Source: Cryptomeria japonica (Eukaryota; Streptophyta; Pinopsida; Cupressales; Cupressaceae). From it: a DNA stretch of 64,000 nt. A program made the position numbers and the translations under genes. Each line of letters starts with the position of its first letter. The stretch's first letter is position 1. The notes beneath the pieces were generated by a model. The model did no database searches, was not told the origin of the DNA, and saw only the letters and a program-made list of their open reading frames with translations. Positions 1 to 11,511 of this stretch are shown here, one piece after another. The DNA lies in assembly GCF_030272615.1 (NCBI RefSeq), contig NC_081413.1, forward strand, positions 554,615,136 to 554,679,135, given 5' to 3'.

Positions 1-500
1 GACCACGATCGATGACAAATCGATCGTCAAATGACAAAATTAAACATGACAACGATCGAACAATGACAAATCGATCGCATGATGACAAGATTGAAGGATT
101 GATGATAAATTGACAAGATTGAAAAGAGGACAAAACCCTAATTAGGATTGACGATGTCCAAAATGATAAGATTGATGATAAGATTGATAAGATTGACAGG
201 AGGACAAAACCCTAATTAGGATTGACGATGTCCAAAATGATGACAAATGAATACGCACATTGATGCGATAGGGTAAAATTAATCAAAATCATGATTGGAT
301 AATGTTGTCGACAAGACCAAATTTAAGGACGAGATGAATGAAGAATATAGAAGAATGACTCGATGTTCACAAATGATAAAGACCAAATGCGTGACATAGG
401 AGAAATGTTAATGCGACGCAAAAACCTAAAATGAGGCAATGCGCAAATGTTAAAGTATGACCTCGCAAGCGTTGACAATTTTTAGGTGTCTACACCTTTA
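1..500. repeat. Degenerate short repeats, possible LTR end
   Basis: The first 430 bases are made of variants of gacaaatcgatcg and aagattgatgacaag. One 40-base block, beginning aggacaaaaccctaatta, occurs at 127-166 and again at 201-240, a spacing of 74 bases. The sequence tgtctaca at 487-494 resembles the end of a plant LTR, so this could be the inner edge of an LTR retroelement that starts outside the window. No partner LTR, primer site or coding domain is visible, so the LTR reading is inference only. Confidence 0.4.
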
Positions 501-540
501 GGTTAACATGCACATTTTCCCTCATACACCTTCTAGTAGG

Positions 541-740
541 GAGTACTCCCTCCATGTGGACATAGTCAAAATGCCCATGGTGGACTTGATTCTTAATCAC
601 ATGCTTTCCAACCTCCTCCAAGAAAAGCTAGACATCGATGTTCTCATGATTGCTCTCAACCAACTTGATGACCTTTAGCCACTTCCAAGCCTTGTAACCA
701 AGGTGCCTTTGGATGATTGTATATTTTAAAAATTCCTTGC
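541..740 (-). pseudogene. Decayed reading frame, unknown product
   Basis: On the minus strand this stretch reads open for about 65 codons, broken by one TAG near 630. The composition is protein-like: charged and aromatic residues with no low-complexity bias. Examples are the strings GYKAWKWLKVIKLVE and LFLEEVGKHVIKN. I do not recognise the family. It lies between the repeats at 1-500 and the HPP gene and is antisense to that gene. It may be a fragment of a retroelement or of a captured gene. The rest of 500-1080 shows nothing else I can support. Confidence 0.25.
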
Positions 741-1245
741 CTTGCCCTGGCTATTTATCCTATTTGTGACACTCAACCTCCTATTGAAGAAAAAACTAAA
801 AAAGTTGTAGTTACATGATAGGAGCATATTCTTGATAACCAAGATATTCTCAATACCTTAGAAAACCCATGACAAAAGATCAAGTTCCTCCACCATCTTC
901 TAATACTTTAGCTATTTCCACTTAGCAACCTTGTTGCTTGTTTCTAACCATTCATCCTCATAATAAATAGATTCATGTCTAATACTAAAACACTTATTCA
1001 TATATAAAATTTAAAAACAATTAAAGAGTGGTTTTAGTATCATCGAAAGACATTTTGGCATTATCCCCCAAAAAATTGAGGCCAAAATAAGCAAGGCGGC
1101 TTATCCAATGGTCTATCGGCCAAGTGAGAAACATATTATATACGAACCGTTCGAGGTCGTTGAAGGTCAATTATTTAGTGTGTCAATATGGCTCCTCTCG
1201 CTGCAAGAGGCCATATTCCCAAGTTTTCCTGGTCTGGTCTTGGCC

Positions 1246-1253
1246 TATAAAAT
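1246..1253 (+). promoter_or_regulatory. Candidate TATA box of the HPP gene
   Basis: The sequence tataaaat lies 44 bases before the ATG at 1290. A TATA box usually sits 25-35 bases before transcription start, so a start near 1275-1285 would give a very short leader before that ATG. This is a sequence match only. There is no second promoter element I can point to, and the leader would be unusually short, so another start further upstream is possible. Confidence 0.35.
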
Positions 1254-1289
1254 GTATGAATCACTCACTCATTGGAGGGTGCTCCTGCA

Positions 1290-4200
1290 ATGGCAATCCA
1301 ACTTGGCCTTCCACCATTTCTGTCAAAGAAGCAGCTCATGTACACAGTGGGTAATGCAGCTCCCCAAATGGGATTGCGTAATTTCATGCTTCTCAGATCT
1401 CTCCATGGCAAAAAGAGGAGAATTGGTTTGATTGTGGCGGAATCACTAGACAATGTGAATAGTGCCTCTGGTAGTTGGGGTGCCAATTTAAGACAAGGAG
1501 CGCCTCCTTGTGCCAGTGACATTGTCTGGCCTGCAGCAGGTGTGTTTCTACTTCCTTCAATTCTTTCAAGCCAAGCCCATCTCAAGTACTGTTCTGCTTT
1601 GTCGAAGGGAATCAGGAACAACCCACCTGAAAACATTATAAAATTGGGTGTCATGCTGGGTTTTGTGGTGTATATGTAGCTTGTAAATCAATTGAATACT
1701 TGACAGATTTTAGAATTATGTTATTAATTATGTGAATTGTTTGAATTTTTATATTCAACACTTTGAGCACTGAATGATTATCCAGAATTTGACGTGCCAG
1801 TGGTCCTTGTGTGTTCATTCTAAATTTTGGAAAGAAATTATACTTCTAACGGTTTTGCCCCATGACAACAGTGTATTTTGGGTATTGAGTTTGGCTGAGA
1901 CTTAATATATTGGTCTCTGCAAAAGATAATACCTGAATTCAGAAAATGATGCTGAAATTTTGGTAGACGGATGTGTAGTTATGGTGTTCAGATATGCTAT
2001 GTTTTTTTTCATGACATTGCATGCTCTGGAGCAATATATATGTCATGTACTTTGGTTAAGTCATTACCTGGTTTTAGAAAGCCTAATTTCCAGAAAACAT
2101 GATAGGAACTTCAATATCCACTTCGGGTGAGAGTTCGTCATGCTTATTGTTTGGGGGTTATGTTTCTATTTTTAGTTTTTATAACTGGAACTGTCTTTCT
2201 TCCACTACAGCTTATCAAACTTACAATAATCTCAGAGCCACTTTAGTACAGACTGGTGCATCAGAGGAGTTGCAGTAGAACATGCGGGAAAAACCTTTAA
2301 ACCCATATTTTGGCATACATGGATAAAAATCATTCAAATAGAATAAGATTCAAACTGATTCTTTCAGTTTCCAGCTCGCATCTGAGGAAAAAGTCTAAGG
2401 GCTTCCTTGCCCTGCACTAGCAATGTTTGGGATTGTTTCCCAGGTCCTGTAAAAGCATGCAGAACTTTTGCAGTCACTCTAGGAAATATCAAAAGGAAAA
2501 TGTTTAGGTACCTTTGCTAAATTCTTTTTTTTGTTTTTGGTTAATCATGTCGTGCTCAAATCCCTGAGAAATGAATATCTTGCAAATTCTGAGATTTTTG
2601 GCCACTTCGTAGAATTCTTTACTTATATGGGCAGTGTAAATTGTTTAACAAAAACAGTGTAATCCAGCATATTTCTGCAATCATTATGAATATTTCTTGG
2701 TGGTTTAATTAATTCAGCTTATTCAATTGTTTTATTCAGGGGCATTTGTGGCAATGTCCATCATGGGACATGTGGACAAGATGATTGCACCTAAAGGGCT
2801 GCAATTGACTATTGCACCCTTTGGTGCTGTCTGTGCGGTGTTGTTTAGTACTCCAGCAGCACCAGCTGCACGGGTAGGATTGGAAACTCTTCCAACCCAT
2901 TTTTTGTTTTAGCATCTCAAAGAAACTGGAAAGAAAACTTGTAAGAGATGAAGTCTCAACCTTGGAATCAACCATAGCTTTGAAATAAATGACCCGACGA
3001 CACTATTTTTAATCCTATAATTAGTCTAGTGCAAGCCTCTTATCGAGCATGTGAAATTGACAAAGTTCATTTTGAATTTCATATGCAGAAGTACAACATG
3101 TTTGTATCTCACATTGGCTGTGCACTTCTTGGAGTGATTGCACTCACTATTTTTGGCTCAGGTTGGATTGCACGCAGCGTTGCATTGGCTGCATCTGTGG
3201 CATTCATGTTATACACCGGTTCTTTGCATCCTCCTGGTTCGCCTTTCTTCTATAGCAATTTTTCCTTTGAATTCCATTGTATTGTGGTTTGAATTCTTGA
3301 TAATCTAATTTGTTGGAAGTTATTAGCTGCTGCCTTTGAATGTTGGGTTGGAGTCCTAATAATGGCTTATTTGACTCGATATAACATGTTTTGCAGCTGC
3401 CGGTTTGCCATTACTTTTAATTGATGCACCAAAGTTTCAGCATCTACATTGGTGGTACTCCATATTCCCTGGAGCTGCGGGTTGCATTTTGTTATGTCTG
3501 TTGGTAAGACCTACCATATCACTACTGAATGTTTTCTTTAACTGTCCTTACAAGTGTTAATTTTAGATCCCTATAGAGGATATTTTGAACTTTATTTATC
3601 CTACTGTTATGAGAAGCCTTATTTCATCGAGAGGGTAAAATTCTTTCTCTGGTCTATCTTTGGGAGGATGATGGTCTGTCCTATAGATTGATTGATCAGA
3701 TGGGCCTTGCCCAACTTAATCATGTCGCAATGCTCTGCACCGTCTATGGATTAGTACAGAGGCTTTGGAGCCTCAGGAAGTCTTCCCAATATCTTTTTTG
3801 GCACAAAGTGAGGGAGGCCAGTCCCTCTAGGCAATCCATTGCCCATGCCAGAATTTTCTTTTGGATTCATTGGGTTGCAATAAGGTTTTTAATTTGTTAG
3901 ATTGCAACTGCACCTTTCATAAAAGTCCTAATGGGAATCCTCTATCTCTCCAGGGTTTGGGCGGGGATCGAAGTAACAGGGGATTGTTCATACTTCACAT
4001 ATAGTACTTTCAAGTTTAAACAACTTTGAGCCTGAAAAGTATAAATGCTTTTCTGTTTTTTTTCCTTAAAGAAATTCCCTGTTATCAATTTTAATATTTT
4101 AAGTATATAGAATACATTAGAATGATAGAACTAACATGCTATTGATGACATATATGCTCCTTGAGTACATTTCTATTGTTTCTGCAGAAATTGAATCTGG

Positions 4201-4604
4201 AGTGAACTACTGTATAGATACACCTATTAACATGCATGTATATGCACGCATACATGTATACACACATTAGAGGTTAAAATAGTCCAATTAGTTAAGGAAC
4301 TACAGTCCATTATAGTGAATTAGAATGCTTACAGAAAGTAAAAAATTGTTTGGATCAACATTTCAGATCATAGTCCTCATTAATGATAGATCACCGAGAG
4401 TGTACTCTGATATATTGATTAAAAAACTTCTATACAGTTATATTCCTGAAGTTTTCTAGTACATTTATATAATGTCACCTGAGTATGTCAGTTCTTACAC
4501 ATTCTTGGAATAACTTAATTTGGAAATTACTTCTAAGACATTCATTTGATTTTGTGCTGCAGCAAGAGGTGGTGACATTTTTGAAAAGCAATTACAAGTT
4601 CTGA
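1290..4604 (+). CDS. HPP-family integral membrane protein (five exons)
   Basis: Joining 1290-1539, 2740-2873, 3089-3236, 3397-3503 and 4563-4604 gives an uninterrupted 226-residue protein ending in TGA. All four introns begin GT and end AG, and phases match at each join. The product matches the plant HPP family (Arabidopsis At5g62720 type, a chloroplast-envelope protein reported to act in nitrite transport; known from the family). Visible signs: an N-terminal stretch of about 70 residues rich in S, R and K and poor in acids, fitting a transit peptide; then several hydrophobic segments, including CALLGVIALTIFGSGW; the diagnostic HPP triplet at residues 175-177, exactly at the exon 3/4 join; and a basic tail ending KSNYKF. 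The length is close to the roughly 240 residues I expect. ATG 1290 is the first ATG in frame. The last exon is only 13 codons plus stop and lies about 1.06 kb downstream of exon 4. It is duplicated at 11470-11511. I cannot judge expression. Confidence 0.88.
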
Positions 4605-7477
4605 GGACTGTGGATATATTAAAATTCAGACCCGCAGTATGAAATCCTGAACGTTTTCCTTTTCTATTTTTTTGGGACAATTTTACCACCAATAGTCCTC
4701 AGGTAGTCCTTGTGGACAGTGTTAGTCCCTATGCAAGGGTAAAGAAAATGAAAAAGTTACATTTGTCTGTAATATTTATCTTCTTTGGTGGAACTTCCCT
4801 AGATTTATCTTATTTTATGTTAAGTTGGTGAATCCCAGGGGTCAAACCTTCACTTATCAAGACTCCAAATTCAAAGCTCTGTGGTGGAGAAAATTTCCAT
4901 CAAGGGAACTGATTCACGAGCAGCTGGAAGCTAGGGAATCTTGGTAGAAAGAACTACACCAGCCCTTCCAATTCCAAATGCCCATTAGTTTCATCCTTGG
5001 GCACACAACAAGTGGATTTCCCGTGCATAATTAATATGGTCTGCATGTACTATTCTATTCAAGTAAGCTAATGAAGGTTACTCAGTGAACTGTCCTTAGA
5101 GACTGCTTTTAAAAATTAGACAGGTTTAAGAATCTCTTTGTGGAACTACAAGTTGGGATAGCTTCCAACTGCAAAAATAATTTTTGAGATTAAAAATATG
5201 ACAGATCAAAACCAAAGCTGAAAGGATCAGAGAGCCAAGAATATCTAATTCCTACTCGACTGCAAAACTCTTACTTTGTAAATTCATAGTTATATGAAAA
5301 TGGTTCAATATAATTTGATCAAAGTATCATCATTGACAACCAAGCTAAAAAAAAAACTTTAAGCATCTCATACTCTAGCTGCAAAAAAGCTAGCCACTAG
5401 CCACTATTAGATGTTTATTTTGAGAACAAAATCTTTAACAACCAAGTTAAAAAACCTAAGCATCCAATGCATGAACATATATTTATTTTTTATTTCTAAT
5501 ATGAAGAATATTTTTTATGAATATTTTCAAAATGTTAGTAAGTATGAATGTTGTGTAGCGTCATTAGTGCTACCAATTAAAAAGCGAATTCAAACAGATT
5601 GAACTATACTTCAAAAATAATTTGTTTTCTTTAATCCTCTCAATTAAAACTTCTCACAAACTGATCCCATAATCAACATTAGCAGTTTGGGTTCTGACGG
5701 ACATCAGTCATTAATGAAGGAGAATTGCTGTTTCTTTAAACCTCTTTAGTTTTGCATCTCACATGATGAACCATCATTCACCATAAGAGTATCAGCGAAT
5801 CCCTGAATCAACTTTAGGAGGTTAAATCATCAAGGGACATCAAGTCATATATGAAGGAGAGCTGTTGTGTTCAATTCAATTCAATGAACATGAATGTTGT
5901 GTGCTGCATTGACTTCTTTAGAATCATTACTCTTCATGACGTAGCTAATTTCTTATCTTATATTCTTTATTCTCATTTCTATGTTTCCATTTGAATTTGT
6001 TAACAATGCATGTTTTTCAAGTAGCCATTTTTTTTTAGCCATTTTTTTTCATAGCCCATCAAATTATTTGATGTTTTATAAACATAAATGGACCACATAG
6101 CGCTCCTTACAAGTACGTGATGTTAATAGGGATGAATCATTAGGACATTGCAAGAGTTCACCCATCTCAATGTTACTTTAACTCAAGTGTATTTAATCAT
6201 GGAGCTTCTCCCAAGATCAAGTCCACTTAGCTTTGCTACCAATTTGCAAAGCCATTTGCATGGTACTTATAGTAGCATGTTGATTATCACAATCTCATGG
6301 TAAGCTTAGTTACACATTTTAGTGGGAGATTTAAATAGTAATTTGTTGGTGGTATGGGTTTGATTCCTAGTATTTTTGGTGGTGGTTGTATATTCTTGGC
6401 TTGGACATCTTGGTTCTACTTTTTTCTTTGCAGCTATTGGTATGATAGTTGACCGTGGGTGATCTTCATTTAGGAGATGGTTATCACAATACCATAGAGA
6501 GCTCAATATCATGATTCAATGAGAGCTTTTGCAATGATGGAGATTCATCATTTCGTGATGGATGATCTTCTATAATGGTTAATGGTGTCATGGAGGATAT
6601 ATCTTTTAGGGGATGTTTACACATTAATTAGCAATGGAAGACTCTTGGAGAGTCTTTGGTTGATGTGTCGAGTTTATGACTCATCGACTTTGATAAATGA
6701 TCCTTGGTTGAGAGATTTTTTGTGGTGTTATGTCCTAATTAAGTCTTGATTCTAATTGGTGTTTTGACATGATACAGGTACTTTTGGTAACATACATGGT
6801 ATATTCATTGGATCATATGAACATCTGTAAAAGAGATGTTAGTTCATGATGTCATGATGTGTTCCTAATTTTGTACTTTTATTGTTTGAGCGTTCTCTTG
6901 TTTAATTCTCATAGTATTGAGTACATTGACTATTTACTATTTGCTTGGGAGCTTCATGTGAATTTGTAGTGTTGGATCTTGAGTTTAGTATGGATTAATT
7001 AGATGTAGGTGCTCATTGATACTTGGAGACTTGGGTGAGGTTTGAGTTCTATTGGGATTAGATACATTTGTTGGGACAATTTCTCTTTGAGGAGCCTACA
7101 CTTGGCTATGGACATGAGTTAATGATGGAACTATAAAGATTATTGTTCTTGGAGAGATCCATGATGACTTGGTTATCTTGGAAGAGAATATCATTCACCA
7201 CTCTCGGTATAGTGGATGGATAATCATCTAAGATGTATTGCCCATTCCTATTTTTAGATGCATTATATTGTATGTTTTTTCTTCTCATGATGTGGATCTT
7301 AAGCTATGCTTGCTAGTTTTGAAGGGTTAATTTGAGGGATGTTTGGAATATTTATCTCTTTATACATATGCGTTTATTTTTTTATTTTATTCTTTGATAT
7401 GGATTTTAGGAGATGTTATTGGGCTAATCTCTTGATTAGGGAATGAATTTAAGTTTAATATTCCTTAGTTAGAGAGG

Positions 7478-7551
<74 letters not shown>

Positions 7552-7634
7552 TGTACATACATGTATATATACATATATGTACATACATGTATATATACAT
7601 ATATGTACATACATGTATATATACATATATGTAT

Positions 7635-7667
<33 letters not shown>

Positions 7668-8040
7668 GTTTGATCTTAGAGATTGAACGATTAGGTGTTG
7701 AGGATTTTTATTTGGGATAGTGAAGTAGATCTTATTCAACATATGGTTACCTCCTAGAGGTTCATATTCACATGTTTTATTGTAATGAACTAGGAGAATT
7801 AGTGACATGTGAAAGGGTATGCAACAATTTTTGTTGCATGAGTGATCATTGTATTGCCCTTGGTATTACATGGTTTGATTATCAACCACTTTTGGTATGA
7901 GTGTTTTTAGGGTTTAGGTAGATTAGAGAAATAAATATCAATTATATTACAAAATAGAAGAGGCAAAAATAACAATTGACAATAACCCACAAATTTAATG
8001 TAGTTCACCCAATGTAGACTACATTCACAGAGAAACAACC
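4486..8040 (+). repeat. Segmental duplication, copy 1
   Basis: This segment matches 11401-16163 in the same orientation, starting with gttcttacac and ending just after a stretch reading gttcacccaatg. The match includes the final HPP exon with its acceptor site, then about 3.4 kb with no gene I can recognise. Differences are many small substitutions and indels, a long TA-rich microsatellite present only here (about 7479-7668), and a LINE present only in copy 2. Similarity by eye is high but clearly below 100 percent, so the event is not recent. Apart from the HPP exon I see no coding sequence. Confidence 0.85.
7479..7668. repeat. TA and TATATACATATATGTACATA microsatellite
   Basis: About 65 bases of pure (TA)n are followed by roughly three units of a 24-base palindromic motif built from tatatacatatatgtaca and catg, then more TA-rich sequence. 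The matching position in copy 2 of the duplication (about 15720-15740) has only a short tatgatatacatatat stretch, so the expansion is specific to copy 1. Long open frames across it are simple-repeat artefacts. Confidence 0.9.
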
Positions 8041-11000
8041 TGTAGTATTGTAAATTATAACTGCTCACAATTTCATACTCCTTTTTGGGCCCTTGCCTAG
8101 TGTGTCTCCTCCTAGCTCTTTTCCAAGCCTATTTATGGCCTTGTCCTGCAAAACTGATGTCATATGCTGACATGGTGATCTGATTTTATTTTTTGAGCCT
8201 ATGTACATTGGAACTGCCTTTACCCCACCCCTTCTTAGATGGAATAGAGTGCTAGGCACCATAGTTCCAGTGGACTAGGATGCTAGGTGCTATAGTCCCC
8301 CCAAATTGGGCCCAATTTTGAATATGTCGGTGTATCAGTTCCTGCCAGTTGATTTATGATCTCAATATTTGAATATGACTGTTGGAAGTCGGCCTAATTT
8401 ATAAAATACATTGGGAACCCTATATAAGAGCATATTTCCTAATTCATTTTCATCTATCCACATTCAACCACTTCCTAAAGCAAGTATATGAGTGAATTTC
8501 TTTAGATTTGAGCATTATGGAGCAACAAGATACAATAATATTCATGCAAGTGGTTTTTCATGATTGATCTTGTCTTGTCATATTATGTTATTACATCAAC
8601 ATTTGAGGGTCTTATCCAAAGAGCATTGCATCATCATCAACATCAAGCTTGAGGTAGTATCATTCAATTAAGTGTATTACTTCAAATTTCATATCATTTC
8701 TATCTATCTTCATTATAGGGTTGATTTCAAAACTAGGGTTTGACTTGGGCGTTACCCCTATACACCCAACACCATTTTTTCTCTCTTGTGTATGCAGGTT
8801 TCAGGTTTACCAAAAAAGAACTACAGATTCAGAAAGTGCAAAAAAAGATGAAGAGATTCACACTTTGAAGAAGCAAAAGACCTTGGACGTTTTACACAAG
8901 TCTGAAGTGTTTGACACTTTTTCAATGAAATTTCAGGGAGATCTTTTGAGTGACATTTTAATCTCGATTTTGTTCCGACATCCGAACTAGACACCTTTAG
9001 GACTAGGATGCTTATTGACATAGTCTGACACTTTTAGGCTCAAATTGCAAACATAGCTTTCTCTCTAATCCCTATTTCTAGATTTGTATTCAAAGTCTAC
9101 ATATTTGTTTTGTAGCTTACTGTTTATCCTGATTACTACCAATTTTGCATCTTTAGACCTAGTTCTTGCATTCTCATATCAAATCAAATCAACAAGCAAA
9201 AGAATAAATCATTTTTTTGTGCCCATCTGTTTCAATAGATTGAAGTTGGGTCTATTGATTCATTCTTGAATGTATTGTTAGTGTAAACGATTTTTGATTC
9301 CTAGTTTACATAATTAGATTACTAGATCCCATTTACCTACTTTACATTTTGGTGAATCTGACTCTTCTTACATTTGCATAACTTCTGATTTTCAGTTTCA
9401 AATCTAATTTTTTAATGAGGTTTCTAGATTTAGAAGCATTCATTTTTACAAATTCTAACTTGCATTGTAATTTCATATTGTATTTTAATTCTAAAAAAAG
9501 AAAAAAAAAACTAATGACATGCATTGTTATGTCCTTTATAGTGTTAGTTTACATTGAATTAGTGTTTTGAATGCTTTATTTCATTAGATTGCATCATTTA
9601 GTTGCATTATTTAGAACAATTTTTTCTTTTCCTAAATTAGAGAACTAAAACTTAAAAAACAAAAATAACCCCTATCTTGAAAAAAACAAGCTTATCAAAC
9701 CATGTTAGATCTCTTTTTACAAAATTCTCATGCATTTGATGAGACATTTAGTACTGATGACTTTGATATGTTAGATGAAGCTCTTGATGACTTTATCTCA
9801 ATTAAATCATCTTCTATGACTCCTAAAACTCATGAGGATATTGTGATGCAAGAAGTTGATATGGGTAACACTTATCTTTGTACCACTTCTCCTTACATTC
9901 ACTCCAATGCCCTCCTTTCTAGAGATGAATCTCTAATGAACCATGCTTGTACCCTTCCTAAAATTTCTCCTATTCGTGAGGAAACTTTTGTGCAAGAAGA
10001 GGATATCATTAGCACTCCTTTCAATGATCTCTCTCTTGGAGTTGAAGTATTGAAGACCGATGACTCTTCTCCCAAAGATAACCTCCTCCATGAGAATATT
10101 TTGGCATAAGAGGAACATGACTTAGATCTTGATAGTCTCAATCTTAACACATTAGTGGACATAGATGCCTAATCCTCTCCTAGAGACTACTTTTTTGATC
10201 AAGACATTTTAATGCAATATGATGATACTCATTTTCTTAAGACATGTCTGCCAACATTATATTTAGCAAAGACAAAAATGAAAACCATGTTGAAATCCAT
10301 AAGAACAACTTAATGAAAGAGGACCCTTTTTACTTCCCAAATGGACATTAATGATGCTAATAAAGATGTCCATCCTCCAACAAGGATCAACCCTGATTTA
10401 TCTATTCATCCTTTTGGTGCTTCACAATATGCTTACATTACCGATTTCAATGAGGTTTATGATGAAAGTCCTTCCCCATTAGAGTTGCTTATATATTACA
10501 ATGTTGGCTTTGACATGCTTCCTAAACAAAGACATAGTGGACATGATCTTAGATGTATGGAACAAAGAATCAAGATCCCTATAGATATTATATCTCATTA
10601 TAGAGAAGGTGTATGCTCCCCTACTTCTCCTTTGTCTTTACACATTCCATCACATGACATAAGAATAGTGCCTAAACACTTTCCCTTATTTAAACAAGAC
10701 CAAATTTTGTTAAGACTCCTAAGAGACCATTTGGTAGAACTCAATAAGTTGACGACACACACTTCTTCTTTTTACTTATCACTTCATGTGTGGTCATGCT
10801 AACATTGATTATAGAGCAAGTAAATGGTCTCATTCTTATAACACGTGATATTCATATTCTTTATCCAATTTTTCATGTAATTGAATAACATTTGTATCTA
10901 TTATGTTGTTTGTCATTATGTGGCATTTTTAGCTTACCTTTTGGGGGTTCATTGTCATTCATAGTGGTACAATTTTATGTGCAGTCATACTTGGGTAGCA

Positions 11001-11400
11001 ACATTATAGCCTATTATGTATTTTCTCTTGTCTCTATGTTGGGGGGCAAGAATACTTTTCAAACATTCCTCCTTAATAATCCACTTTCCCTTTGTTGAGT
11101 TGTATTTATAATAAGGATCTCTTCTTTCTTGTGGAGGTATATATCCCTACTAAGGATCACCTCCCCTTATTGAAAAAAATATCCTTGATGAGGATTTTTT
11201 CCTTGTTTTAGAAGTGTGCATCCTTGATTAGGACCTATTCCTTGATGTTGAAAGTGTGTAATTCTTCATAAAAAAATATTTTTCCTAGCAATAGAGAAGG
11301 TGTATACTTGGTCCCCTTCCCCTTTCTTAGAGTTGAAGATGTTATCTTTATTAAAGATTTCCTCTTGAAAGTAGATATCTTTAGAGAAAGCTCTGAACAT
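8041..11400 (+). mobile_element. Unclassified retroelement-like insert
   Basis: This block separates the two copies of the segmental duplication and has no match after copy 2, which suggests insertion of foreign sequence at the junction. It contains an unrecognised acidic ORF (9702-10802), a leader-like AT-rich region, and a purine run ttggggggcaagaa near 11039, which could be a polypurine tract. I found no matching LTR pair, no primer binding site, and no reverse transcriptase or integrase motif. It could be a large non-autonomous retroelement or simply unrelated intergenic DNA. The first 250 bases (8041-8290) show nothing recognisable. Confidence 0.35.
9702..10802 (+). pseudogene. Unrecognised acidic ORF, broken by stops
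   Basis: ATG 9702 opens a 135-codon frame stopping near 10108. A second ATG frame of 153 codons runs 10341-10802. The interval between them is also mostly open, with a few stops. The first part is acidic and serine-rich, with strings such as DDFDMLDEALDDF. The second has a compact, more ordinary composition with histidine-rich and aromatic segments, such as LSIHPFGASQYAYITDF. I see no zinc knuckle, protease, reverse transcriptase or signal peptide. It sits inside the insert between the two duplicated segments and could be a gag-like or accessory ORF of a retroelement. That is a guess from context only. Confidence 0.35.
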
Positions 11401-11469
11401 GTGAGTTCTTACACAATCTTGGAATAACTTAATTCGAGAACTACTAAGACATTCAATTTTATGCTGCAG

Positions 11470-11511
11470 CAAGAGGTGGTGACATTTTTGAAAAGCAATT
11501 ACAAGTTCTGA
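11470..11511 (+). pseudogene. Orphan copy of HPP gene exon 5
   Basis: These 42 bases are identical to the last HPP exon (4563-4604), with the same tgctgcag acceptor and the same TGA stop. No HPP exons 1-4 lie upstream of it. The flanks differ at several places, for example gattgtgg here against gactgtgg in the original. In principle the HPP transcript could splice to this exon instead of its own, giving the same protein with a different 3' UTR. Nothing here shows that it does. Confidence 0.85.

Noticed and set aside
1265..1679. Minus-strand 129-codon frame opposite HPP exon 1, and the frame at 1108-1431
   Set aside because: They are shadows of the HPP exon, which has matching splice sites and clear family similarity.
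7479..7808. 109-codon minus-strand frame of mostly I, Y and H
   Set aside because: It is a translation of a TA and TACA microsatellite.
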